A DNA stretch of 64,000 nucleotides, taken from assembly GCF_019059575.1 (NCBI RefSeq), contig NW_024882030.1, positions 401,693 through 465,692 on the forward strand, written 5' to 3'. The position numbers were made by a program, and so were the translations under genes. Under the pieces are notes generated by a model. The model saw only the letters and a program-made list of their open reading frames with translations. It made no database searches and had not been told where the DNA came from. This document shows, piece by piece, positions 1-11,800 of the stretch. Position 1 is the first letter of the stretch. Each line of letters opens with the position of its first letter. Source of the DNA: Amphibalanus amphitrite (taxonomy: Eukaryota; Arthropoda; Thecostraca; Balanomorpha; Balanidae).

Positions 1-211
1 CGCCATTTTGACTTTTTCGACCCCTGTGACGTCATCTTTGACCTGACCTGAAAATGACCTTAGTAAAAATTGTAGATCTTTACCGTGCGTATCCGATGCC
101 GTTTACCGTTTGTCGCTGCGATGTGTAATTTTTGAGATCTGAAGGGCGGCCGAATCGGCCCCCCCCCCGCCAGTTTCTTGTCCCGGCGGAGCCCGCCAGG
201 AATAGGGTTAA
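1..211 (-). mobile_element. Truncated TTAA element, family 1-like, cut by the window edge
   Basis: This is the reverse complement of the left part of the element at 798-1805: it shares the GGTCA-rich block and the stretch around 60-130. It ends at TTAA (208-211) behind a GC hairpin near 145-170. The remainder lies outside the window. It is non-coding. Confidence 0.6.
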
Positions 212-399
212 GCAAAAGCTTTCATAAATGATCAAAACACGTTTGCGAGTGCCATTTCTGTAAAATTTGTGTATTCAACACCTCGTCCTAAGCCTCGCAT
301 ACACTGACAAGAGGTTTAAACACGGTCTATTGTAGAACCTTAGGTACTGAGCTAATCTACTTCCCAATCATGTATTTCAATCGCCATCAGCCTGTGCAC

Positions 400-573
400 C
401 ATGAGCGACACCGAACCGGACATATCTGGTCCAAACCAACCACAGCCGACCGGACCACCGACGGTCCGACACAGTGACGGGCGAGGTCCGATATCGCCCG
501 GACCGGCCACCCTCACAGCTAGCTCCAACGACTGGTCTAAACTGAAACTACAACACAGCAGCACAGCGGTGTG
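400..573 (+). CDS. Possible small ORF or first exon, duplicated at 46354
   Basis: A plus-strand ATG in a good context (CACCATGAGC) opens a 57-codon frame beginning MSDTEPDISGPN, rich in Pro, Gly, Ser and Thr. The paralogous flank near 46354 keeps the same ATG and frame for about 45 codons. The differences I see there include two silent changes (TCT/TCC, CCC/CCT) and two replacements, and then the frames diverge. It could be the first exon of a divergent gene or chance conservation in duplicated DNA. I recognise no domain. Confidence 0.25.
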
Positions 574-797
574 AGCCAGCGTGACGTCACGACAACACAG
601 GTGACGTCACCACGGCGGTACCTCCGGCACGGTGACAACGGTTTACCGACGGCTGGACAGTGGCCCCGGAGCGTGATACATCTTGGATACTGAACATACC
701 TACTGTCTATCAAAGCAGTGTCAACAAACGTAGCAATCTGTGCTCAAATGATCAAGCATTTAGGTGGCCACTTAACCCAAACCAGCCTGGCACGGTG

Positions 798-1805
798 TTA
801 ACCCGCGCACCGACGGGGGTCTGCGCCAACTTAGTACCGACGGGGGGGGGCGGATGACCGCCCCCCCCTGAGATCTCGAGAACGAAGCAAGATAGCGACA
901 AGCGGTAAACGGCATCGGATACGCACGGACAAGGTCTACAATTTTTACTAAGGTCATTTTCAGGTCAGGTCAAAGATGACGTCACAGGGGTCGAAAAAGT
1001 CAAAATGGCGGCGCTAGATATGGAGAGGGTTTTTCTCGAATAACTTTCGAAGTAGTCAAGATAGGAACAAACTAAGGGCATCATCGTGATCCTCTCGTCA
1101 GTCCGCATCGAATGATATATATGTTGACCTCGAAAGGTCAAGGTCAAAGGTTGACCTCAGGTCACGTGACCTCGAGGTCATCATGTATATCATTCGATGC
1201 GTCTTGACGAGCTGAACACAATGAGACCATCCGCGCGGCTGTATCTTGTTCCTGTAAGGAGTTATTGGCAAAAAACCTTTGGTGACCTTTGATGACGTCA
1301 CATGACCTTACAGCTGCCCAACAGCAAAACAGACCTCAAGGTAGTGAAGGTTGATCGTATGTGAAGTCATGTATGGTATATGGGGCCATTCCGACCCGTT
1401 TTAGTGGTAAAAACAGGGAGTTGATTTTTCCCCCATTGACTTATAATGGGGAGGTCGCGAAATTGACCTGACCTTAGGTCACCGACATCAAAATTCCGAG
1501 ATATACAAATTGTAGCTACTAATGACCTAATAACATCCTGCGACTTTCAAAGGCCTCCGACATCTACTGTAGCTCTGGCACGGTGACAAAGTTGCAAAAA
1601 AGTGACTTGAGGTTGGGTCATTCAAAGTGACCTGGTGACCTGACCTTAAAAGTTAGGAGGTTCAAACTTGCACACCATGTGTAAAATTGATGAGAGAATA
1701 GTCATACCAAATTTCGCGGCGCTACGCGCCGCGGTTTTCCCGCTATCCGCGAAAAACCTCAGGGGGGGGCGGATATCCGCCCCCCCCCGTCGGTGCGCGG
1801 GTTAA
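798..1805 (+). mobile_element. TTAA element, family 1 (complete, 1008 bp)
   Basis: The element is bounded by TTAA on both sides with inverted ends (TTAACCCGCGCACCGACGG on the left and its complement on the right). Just inside each end a G-run, a short loop and a C-run form a hairpin (about 841-869 and 1762-1789). The body has no credible ORF. By hand I count about 20 GGTCA/TGACC pentamers between 940 and 1660, against 1 to 2 expected by chance. The paralogous locus at 46750-46765 lacks the element and reads GTAA at the insertion point, so TTAA is the target duplication. TTAA targeting is typical of piggyBac-like transposases (family knowledge). Confidence 0.85.
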
Positions 1806-1835
1806 AGTACCCACGGACCTGAGCCGATGGGACAG

Positions 1836-2151
1836 TTGTTTTTGTTTGTTGGGTTAGGCCCTTTCGGTCGACAAGACCATTGCAGAGCCGGAAGGATGAT
1901 AGGATTTAGGGGGAGACATTGGTCTGGGCAGGCACCCTAGTGAGTCGCCGGGGCTGAGCCCGTCCAGAGGACAGGCCACCCAGCCCCAAGGCACTCACTG
2001 CACCCGGCTACGGGGTGCGCTCCCTCGGGAGCAGCGGTGCCGCTCCAAGGGAGCAGCCCGCATGAGATAAAGTTGCCTGTCCAGCCCGGAGGGTGGTTGT
2101 GGCGTGGAGGAGAAGGATTTCAGTATCCTGAGGATAGAAGCACGGATGGGT
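1836..2151 (-). mobile_element. SINE-like repeat with 10-bp target duplication
   Basis: The insert is flanked by the direct repeat GATGGGACAG (1826-1835 and 2152-2161). The paralogous locus near 46784 has a single related copy and no insert. Read on the minus strand it ends in an A-rich stretch, suggesting a retroposed tail and minus orientation. A second copy, itself interrupted, lies at about 22500-24475. I see no clear Pol III A and B boxes, so the SINE class is open. Confidence 0.65.
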
Positions 2152-2843
2152 GATGGGACAGGGCGACTCAAAGCACTTCTGGATATGAAGGTCTAGACGT
2201 GCATTGTGTACAGAACAGCGCTGCCGACGGGACACGGTGCTGCCATCTGTTGTCGAGTTCCGACACCGCTGACGGCACATGAGCGGACGAGGCACCGGGA
2301 AGCTAGTCGTCTAGCCAAAGTACTTCAAACAAATTTTGCTGCGTTTGGGAGGCTTGGTAAGCTTGTCGTATAGAGACTCTGGAAACGGAACACGTCAGAT
2401 TACACACTGATTGCTAGTGATGTTACATGGGGCAACTCAAATTGATGACGTCACCTACAGATACATAACTACGAACATAATGACAATGTGTGTATCACTA
2501 ACCCGGTTTACATAGGGTTTGTTGCAAGCTTATATCTCCGTCCGTGATGTTGCAAAAGATGCCAATGGTGCTTAACAATTTACAAAATGATCCCCTCTAA
2601 ATATTTGTAGACCACTGCATCGAAATTATCGCCAAATTAACGAGCTAGAGCCTCGTCAAATATGCTATGTAAACCGGGTTACTGAGTAATGACGTCATGA
2701 GGGCTGATACTGATACTGTGACGTCACTTACGGAGATACACGTCACCAAGCGTGACGTCAGTACTGGTGACGTCACGTGCGTCAGTGCGTGTCCGAGAGG
2801 CCGGTGGCGCCGTGTCGGCTGGTGTGGGTGGTCAGAGACGCCG

Positions 2844-5800
2844 TCACTTACTGGGGACCAAGAGATCGATGGTACGGGACTGGCCACTGTCACGTCCCAG
2901 GTCTGTCTCGTGCAGGGCGGTCAGGACAGCCTGGCAGTTTTCGAGTGAGGAGGTTAGGAACAGTGTCTTCAGTTTCCTGCATGTCACTGCCATCCTGCAA
3001 CAGATCACAACAAAACAGAACGGGTCAGTATACGGGACACAGTCACACAGTGGCACCAGCGGTCGACTCGACACGGAAACACCATGTAGTTCCAATGCCT
3101 TTCATAACAGAACATATGTGCCTCCGGCTATCTCCAGTTTCCAGTCTTGCCCTGCAATTTGCTACGCACGTTTCACACAATACTCTTAGAGCCTTATACC
3201 ACCCAATATTATGTCCATATGCATAGTAATACCAGTCCAGTCCAGTCGTCTGTCTGTCTGTTTGCATGGCATCAACACAACTGTCAGGGCTGTGTGGAGC
3301 GCGTGTTGTCGCCCCGTGTTGTCGTGCTGCGCTGTGGTTGGCTGTCCCCGCCGCCCGGGTCACGTGACGTGGCGACCGGCCGGTCGGGCCGTGCGGCGGG
3401 GCCGGGGGTGAGTGACAATACAGACGCGCCAGCGACCGGGTGTTTGCTGCTGCGTGCGTGGCCACGTGACATGGTGGCAGCGGTTCAGTGATCGCCATGC
3501 CTGAGGACGCGAAGAGTGCGACGCTTAGTGGCACTGCCACTGTTCCAGTGATCAGAGTGTCATTGTCGGATTTTCCGGTCTACGACGGTAGCTCGGCACC
3601 CGACCGTTTCATCCAGCAGTGCGAGCGGCTGGCGGCCCTCGGGGGCATCGCTGATGGGCAGCTTCAGACCGTCATCGCGGCGCGATGTCGCGGTCTGGCC
3701 CTGGAGATCGTCGAAGCTGACGGCGAAGTGGTGGACGTCACAGGCCGACTGCGTGCCGCCTTTGGCGCCGGGACATCCGAGTTGGCTGTGTCGCGTCTTG
3801 GCTCAGCGGTCAAGGGCGACGCACCGGTCCTGGAGTACGCCACGCGTATCAAGGAGCTGGTGCGTGATGCGTGCCCCGAGTTTTATGACGCCTCGGGCAA
3901 GGTCAAGACCATCTGTGTACCGGCCCACAAGGCCGCTCTCTACCGGCATCTTCTGATCGGGCTTTCGCCGCAGGAGAAACTTTTGCTGTCCCGTCAGAAC
4001 GTGTCCACGTTCGACGCCGCCGTGGACGTGCTGCGTCGTGAGGAGACGCTGGCGGAGGCTTTCGGCGAGGAGGAGCGCCGCGCGAGCGCTTGGGTTCAGT
4101 GGGCGGATCGCGAAGTGATGGGGGTCGGGCGCGGAGACATGATGTCTCCGACTCCGAGCGGTGATCGGAATCAGGAGGATTCCTCGCGCCGTGAACGTGA
4201 CCGTCCGTCCGTGGAGCGGGCGCGCCGGAGCCCGAGTCCGGCTCGCGGCTCCTGGGGGCGGTCCCGCGCCGTCGCCGCTGGCGGGCGCTCGGGCGGCTCG
4301 CCGTATGCGCCCTCTCGTGGCGGCCCTCGGGGCTCGCCTCGCCGTGATGACTCGCCGTGGCCGACTCGTCGTGGTGACCCGCGGCGCGCGCCTCGCCGTG
4401 GCGACTCACCGTGGGCTGCTCGCCGTGGCGACTCGCGACCGGCGCCTCGCCGGGATGACGCGTCGCCTGACAGTGAAGAGGAGTGGCGGCCGGGGCGCCC
4501 CGGCGGGAGACGCGGCTCGCCGGCGCCGCCGGACCGCACACGGAGGGAGGTGCGCTGCTGGTCGTGCCGTGGCTATGGGCATCTGAAGCGGCAGTGCCCA
4601 AACGGCTACTAGGGCAGCGTGGACGTCGGGTGATGACTCTTCCGACTACTCGGGTAAATGTGAACGGCTTCCTGGTAAGTGACGCACTTTTGGACAGTGG
4701 GAGCCAGTTGTCCTTACTCGATAGTCGTGTCTTTAGTGTCATCGCCCCGAACGCTGAACTGACGGCACCTGCCCGGCTGTTATCGGCTACCGGTCATCAC
4801 TTGAACGCGGTAGGGAAATGTGTTTTGCCAGTGCTAATCGCAGATGGTCGAACTAAGGACACGGAGTTCACAGTGGTACATAATTTGTCTCACGACATTG
4901 TGCTGGGGTGGGACTTTATGTCGGAGAATGGAGTTGTTTTGAATTGTTCGCCAGATGCGAGCCAGATTAAAGTCAGGACAAAGAAGCCCATTTCAGTTCC
5001 CGCGCGATCGGCAGTTTGTCTAAATGTGAAAGTTGATCGGCCCGTGTGTGTTGCGGGGGAATATTTGTTTGTCGGGCAAAGTTCGAATGATGTCGAAATA
5101 TGTGACTCGTTACTTACGCCATTTTCCGAGACGGAGATACCACTTTATGTTCGCAATCGTTCCGACCGCGTTATCACGATTCACCGCCGCAGCGTCATTG
5201 GTTATTTGGAGAGCGTCGAGCCCGTGGAGGCCGAGCCTGCCGAGCGCGTCGGGGAGGCTCAGGTGAATGCTGTGTCGGCGGACGACAGTCGCTTTGTCGG
5301 GAAGTCCACGGCCGACATTCTCTCAGAGTTTGTTGTCGGAGAACCGCTCTCGGCTACTCAGCGTGATCGGCTGGCCGATCTCCTCAGGTCGTATCCCGAG
5401 ATATTTTCGCGAAGCTACGCGGATATCGGGACATATAACGGCGGAGACGTTGATTTAGAGCTGTTGCCAGGAGTCCGCCCTCAGTTCGTTAGGCCATACC
5501 CTGTCCCGTGGGCCCGAGAGGACCAGCTCAAGGCCCAGCTGGACGAGCTGCAGTCTTGTGGTGTTATTGAGGAGGGAGAGCCGTCCGACTGGAACAGTCC
5601 CATTATTCTGGTGCCCAAGGGAAAGGACAAGCGTGAATTTAGAATAGTGCAGGATATGCGGTCCTTGAATAAATGTTTGATGCCCAAAACGTTTGTGTTC
5701 CCGAATATAGATGATTTTATTTTTTCATTAGGCGACTGGAAAATCGCGTCCTCGTTAGATATTAAGTCTGCGTTTTGGAATTTGTGTTTGACGGAAGAGT

Positions 5801-8800
5801 CCAGTAAAATATGCGCATTCTATGCTTTAGGCAAGACATATTATCCCCGTCGCATGCCAATGGGGTGCATGCAGAGTTCGTATTTTTTGCACCTAGTTAT
5901 GCGCCGAGTACTGGGAGACTTGCCTGGCGTTCACATTTATTGTGATGATATTTTGTGTACTAGTTCCTCGATAGAAGATCATTTCCGTTTACTGCATAGC
6001 GTCTTCGAGAGGCTTAGATCAGCCGGTCTCAAAATCGCTCCGGAGAAGTGCAAGCTTTTCCAAACGTCCCTGACATATTTGGGACACCTCATCACGCCGG
6101 ACGGCATATCCATTGATCCCAGCCGTCTCAAGGTGATTGACGAGATGCCCCGTCCGTCTTCTATTAAGCAGGCCAAGCGTGTCCTCGGTTTCTTTGGTTG
6201 GTTTCGGAAGTTTTTCAAGTCTTTCTCGACTGTGGCAGAGCCTTTAGTTGTGTTGAGTAATGCCGATAAGTTCTATTGGAATAGTGAGCTGGAGCAGTGT
6301 TTCCTGCAGCTGAAATCTGAGCTCACTGCTCACGTGGTTCTCAGTTACCCGCGGAAGGATTGTCCGTTTATTCTATATACGGATAGTTCATCGTCGGGAT
6401 CGGGACAGGTTCTCTCCCAGATCTGGCCCGATGGCCAGGAGCGGATCGTTGCTTTCAGTGGCAACCGATACAGTCGCGCCCAGCGCAAATGGACTATTTT
6501 CGAATTAGAGCTTTTCAGTTTTATCCAAGGTCTCAAGAAATGGTTCAAGTATTTGGCTGATAATGAGTTCCGATGGATTTGCGATTGTAAGAGTGCTTTG
6601 CAAATTCTGAAAAATAAGGAGTGGATCAATCCCCGCTTGGTCCGCTGGCGAGCGTTCGTCAGCCAGTTTCGTTTTACAACGGAACACAGAGGTGCCTCGC
6701 AGATGCGTCATGTTGATGCACTCTCTCGCCTTCATGAGGACGCTCCGGCCTCTGAGGATGACGCCGAGTCCGATGGCGTGGCGCCGGCGGCTCGGGCGCT
6801 GCGGCCGGAGCCGGTGTCGGGGCCGGAGCCGGTGCGTGTCTCGCGAGGCGGCCGTGGCGCCGCCCGTGGTGCGGCGGGGGGCCGGGCGCGCCGGGCGCTG
6901 GGTGACAATAACCTCGATGCTGAGCCCCCGATTGTGCCCAGCGAGGCGCGGAGGCAAACAAATGCGACGAGTGCTGAACTCGAAGGATCGCCTTGTGCGT
7001 TGGATGGTGTGCTCAAGGAGCAGCCGGTGGAACCGGAAGCGGCTCGGGAGGTCTTAATGACTACTGCTGACTTTTTAGTCCAGCAGGCTCTCAAGCCGGA
7101 ATCAGTAATCTGGTACCAGAAACACGACCGCAATTGTCGAGCTATTGCGCACCGACTGAAGCACAACAAGTGGCCCAGGTACGCGCCGCCCGTTCTGCGG
7201 CGGTTATCAGCAGACCAGTTCACTTTTCGTAACGGGATGTTATTCCGCGGTGATCAGATTGTCTGGCCTCTGTCTAAACGATTCGAGATGCTCTACAATC
7301 ATCACGACGTATCGCAGCACGCCCATGGAGGCGCCGGGAAGCTGTACGAGCTACTTAGCCGGCACCTCTGGTATCCGGGCCTGCGGTCCGACTGTACCGA
7401 CTACGTAAAGAGCTGCACGAGGTGTTGCCAACGGAAGGACACGAGAGCCCATCGCTCGCCTCTGCTGCCCCAGCGAGCTTCATACCCCAATGAAGTACTC
7501 GTGATCGATATACTTTCCATGCCGAGAGGGAATGTTCACGGATGCTCAATGATTTTAACGTGCGTTGATAAATTTACCGGATATTTGACCTATTATCCAC
7601 TGCGCTCCGGCGCCGCAGATTACGTTGTGGAGGCGTTGACACAGCATTTTTTGACCTTCGGTCCCCCTGAGCGCATTGAGAGTGACGCGGGTTCGAACTT
7701 GCTGAAACACGGTCATGTCAAGGTCTTGTGTCAACATTTCGGTGTGAATATTCGTGTGAGTGTAGGGTATCATCACGAGGCGGTGGGTGCAGTGGAGCGG
7801 CGTCATCTGGACATTAAACGCCGCTTGCGTGCTGTCTCTGAGTCGGGCGGCGCTGACTGGGAGACACGCTTGTCTGGAGTGGTCTATTCCTTGAACAATG
7901 AGATTTGTGACACTACTGGATACAGCCCGTTTTTTCTGTATTTCCTGCGCCATCCGAATAGTCCGCTGTCACAGCTAGCTAGCGCGCCCAAAAACAAGTA
8001 TTCGCCAGATTTTGTGCACGAAAAACTGCGTCTGTTATCAGCGACCCTTCGGCAGGCTCAGGACCGTCGTGATGAGATGTCTGGTCGTTACCAGCGCCAA
8101 TTTGACAAGCGGTATCATGTACGCGATGTTTGTTACCGGGAAGGAGACCGACTTTGGGTGAGAAATGTTACAAGGGCCTCCAAGATGGAGGACCCGTGGG
8201 TCGGACCGTTCATAGTGTCATCGATGGTCGGGCGCAGACATGTTGAATATATCACCGACAGGGGCGTCCGTCGAACCCATGTCCAGAATACAAAGCCGTA
8301 TGAGGTGCGCCGCCCGTAGTTCATGTTCGTTGCCGCGCTGCCGTATGTTAAGGTTTATGTTCACTTGTTCGCTGCCTTGTTTATTGTGTGTATCCGTTGC
8401 ACATTTTCGTGGAAGGGGGGTAATGTCAGGGCTGTGTGGAGCGCGTGTTGTCGCCCCGTGTTGTCGTGCTGCGCTGTGGTTGGCTGTCCCCGCCGCCCGG
8501 GTCACGTGACGTGGCGACCGGCCGGTCGGGCCGTGCGGCGGGGCCGGGGGTGAGTGACAATACAGACGCGCCAGCGACCGGGTGTTTGCTGCTGCGTGCG
8601 TGGCCACGTGACAACAACCACCTGAATCAAAAAGTCTGCTTGTGGAGGCCTATTCTTCTGTAAAGAGTTTGTTTCTATTTCCAGTGTCCCCGTGCCCGTA
8701 TTACTATGTAAACCTCCAAGGGATACCCAGTTTCTGGGGTTATTGCGGTCTATCCAGATAGGTACACATAAATATCCGCCGTCGCCGTCCGGCCGACTGA

Positions 8801-11800
8801 CCTGCTGACCGCTGCCACCTCTGACTGGGTCAGGGCAGGGATGTCCGCGAGGGGCCGGGTGTCTTTGAACTCCAGCGTATCCAGCTGGGAGCAGCCGTGT
8901 AGGGCGGACAGCGCAGTGTCGCAAATGACGCCGGATCCGAAAACAGTGACGTCCTTCAAGCTGGTGAGGACAGTCAGGAGGCGTCCCGTCGCTTCCAGTG
9001 TCACTGACGGTGAGTCTGTAAAACATAAATAAAGATACTTACGCTAACTGGAATGACAAAAGTCAACAATATTCATAGCGAAATACTGAATAGTAGGATG
9101 TCTTTTTTGGTAAGCAGCGAAAGAAAATATTAGTAAACTCGCGCGCTTTTTTGTGCCAAGTAGGATGCAACTGTTAAAAGCAGGCTAACCATTTCCTAAC
9201 AGCTAAATGTTCTTTTTCTAGCATGAGAGGAAAACGAGAAGAACTTTGAAGCAAACACGAGAAAGGAAAAAAGGTAAAGTAAAAATGGTGGCGTCTCCGA
9301 CGGCCTTCCTTTTAAGTTTTAAGAGAGAATGCGTTTTGCTTAATTAGGCCCGGTCAAAAATAATGTCACGCGGAGCTTTTGTGCGTGTAATGGCCAACAC
9401 ACCCCTTCACAAGCGATCGTCACGACATTCCGGAACATTATGATCCTGCTGCTCACACCGTATGAACAACCCCGTGACTGTGTGGGTCGCCAGAGCAGTC
9501 AGCTGGTCCAGGAGTGTGTCCGTGCCTTTCTGTATACCAACATCCAGCCCAGATGTCGGCCATCGGGGGTGACTCAGCGGCGCTCTAGTCATCCCGGATC
9601 CTGTGGAGAGGGTAAAATTAGCCGTAAACCCGCGCCGTGACGGGAGGGGGAGGGTGGGGGTTTTCATAAACTACGCGCATCTATCTTTTATATTTGCAGA
9701 AAATTGAGAGGATGTTTATCCTCCATTTCTCTATAGAAACTGCCATTTTGACACTTTCAAACGTAGTTTTATGGGTTCCTATTGAAAACTGAATTGGAAA
9801 ATGACACAAGTGATCTTAAATTTTACTTATGAAGTCGTATAAGATCGACAGAGGACCAAGGTCATGAGCAGTTTTTCGACGATGGCTTTTGAATTTTGAT
9901 AGATCGGGCAATAGACATTGGCAGACACTGAAGCTGTGCTAGCTACTTGAACCTTGAATATGCCACGCTCAACAGAACGGAATCACATGCATGTAAGTTG
10001 ACCGCCTGCTATGAAGCTGATCTCGGGTCAATTCGTGAAACTGATATTTTACTGGTCAAACTATCGTTCATCATTCGACGCGTCTCGACAAAACAAGGAT
10101 CAGATGCTGGTAAAAGCACTGCCGTTATGTGACAGTGATGCAGTTCATATAATTGATGTTGATGTTGTCAGTGATCATTTGATCATTTGTGAATAGCACC
10201 AAATAAGAATCATTGATAATGTGCTAACTGACAAACAATCAAGGCGCAATGGGGTTGGGACCTATCTGCATGCTCTGTATGTTTTGGTAAAATAAAAAAG
10301 CTCAGAATTTTTAATGATTTAATTTAAAATCACTTTGTTAAAAAAAATGCCTAGTTAGTTCAGAAATTAATTATTTGTGGCTGAAAACAACTTGCTTCTG
10401 ATTGGTCGGGCTAATCATGACGTCACATGTAGGTATATAACTGTCTGTATATTTGGCGCAGTTGAGACATACATTTTCTATGTATTTTCCTATGGTAAAT
10501 CGGAGTGATTGGTCGTGTTTTCAGTGTCTCTTTATTTTGCGCTGGTATTGCGTGGCTAAGGAGTTTTATCAAGAATGGCATATACTAAAATGTTCCTTTA
10601 ATAATGGAGCTTCAATATCTGTGAGTTTTATTGGCAAGCGAAAACTGATTTCGCTGTTATTTTATCTGGAAATTACTCATTTTTTTTTAGGTCAATATTC
10701 AAAATATTTTACGGGAACAAGTTGGCACTTTTCTTGATTTTTGCACTCAAATCGCGTGCGATTCAACTGTATTGGAACTTGCAAAGAAGCTTGGTGATTA
10801 ATTAACTGTGTTGTTATGGCACTGTTTGCAAAGCATGGATAATGAAACTCTGCCAAAGACTTAGCTACATAGCAATGCCTCAAGTAATACGCAGGAGGGA
10901 CAGAATTCAGAGTCCGATCGAGAAGAATCGGTGCAAATGCTACGAAGACCAGGCAGCTCTGATACAATAGCTAGTCGTCTCACTACTCTCACTCCATTAG
11001 ACCAGCTGATTCCCGACAGCACCGACTCGGATGCAAAGATGGAGCTCATCTTCCAAGCCAGAAACCAGTTCTTTGATGGAAGATGTGATGCCGCCTCTGT
11101 CTCTGCTTTGTTGGCCACTTTGGACGGGGCGGAGCTCCGCTCCTTGCGTGAGCGGTTATTCGCCTGTCATCCAGAAATAGTTCCTTCGTTTGCTGGCCGT
11201 TCCCTGATTAGGTGCAATACGGGGAGCTGTAATCAGGGAAGTAACTTTCCATATGAAAGGGGTGCAGGTGCACCCCCGTCCCCCATCCACTAGAAGTGCA
11301 CCCCCATAGGCTAAGCGGCGCCCCACACGCCGCCCCACACGATTAGCTCTAGAGCAGATGGCGAGGGTGATTTCCCGGCTACATTCCATCTCGGCGTCGT
11401 GATGCTTGTGGGCTTGGAAAGCGTCCAGTCGTATGTAGGGTAGTGTAGGGGTAGGGTTGAGTTCAATAAGGTCCTTACATTTGAAAGGTTTGAACAACCC
11501 GCAATCCACTTTGGACAATGCCTCAAGCAATGCCTGCACTTCTAGTGGATGGGGGACGGGGGTGCACCTGCACCCCTTTCATATGGAAAGTTACTTCCCT
11601 GATTACAGCTCCCCGTATTGCACCTAATCAGGGAACGGCCAGCAAACGAAGGAACTATTTCTGGATGACAGGCGAATAACCGCTCACGCAAGGAGCGGAG
11701 CTCCGCCCCGTCCAAAGTGGCCAACAAGTATGACCATGTAAGCGAAGTGCTGAAAGAGTTGCGGTGGCTCTCGGCCGAGAATATGTGGCGTCTACAGTCT

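Larger units (their letters stand above)
3277..8618 (+). mobile_element. Intact Ty3/gypsy LTR retrotransposon (element 3282-8613) with ACAAC target duplication
   Basis: Two 190-bp LTRs (3282-3471 and 8424-8613) begin TGTCAGG and end GTGACA, and read as identical by eye. The 5-bp direct repeat ACAAC flanks the element (3277-3281 and 8614-8618). Gag and pol frames are both open, with pol order protease, reverse transcriptase, RNase H, integrase, which defines the Ty3/gypsy arrangement. No envelope-like frame follows pol. It sits antisense in the intron between exons 6 and 7 of gene A. Near-zero LTR divergence implies a very recent insertion that may still be active. Confidence 0.95.

Noticed and set aside
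3903-4742. Minus-strand 279-codon frame opposite gag
   Set aside because: It is a shadow of the GC-rich Gag repeats with Arg/Ser/Pro-biased content and no domain.
8240-8553. Plus-strand frames across the 3' LTR
   Set aside because: They repeat with the LTR and have no initiation or domain support.
8750-9015. Terminal exon for gene A ending at 8750
   Set aside because: The shared CAG/GTCAGT donor, with an in-phase acceptor at 2994 (and 47441 in gene C), fits better; the read-through form is kept only as an alternative 3' end.
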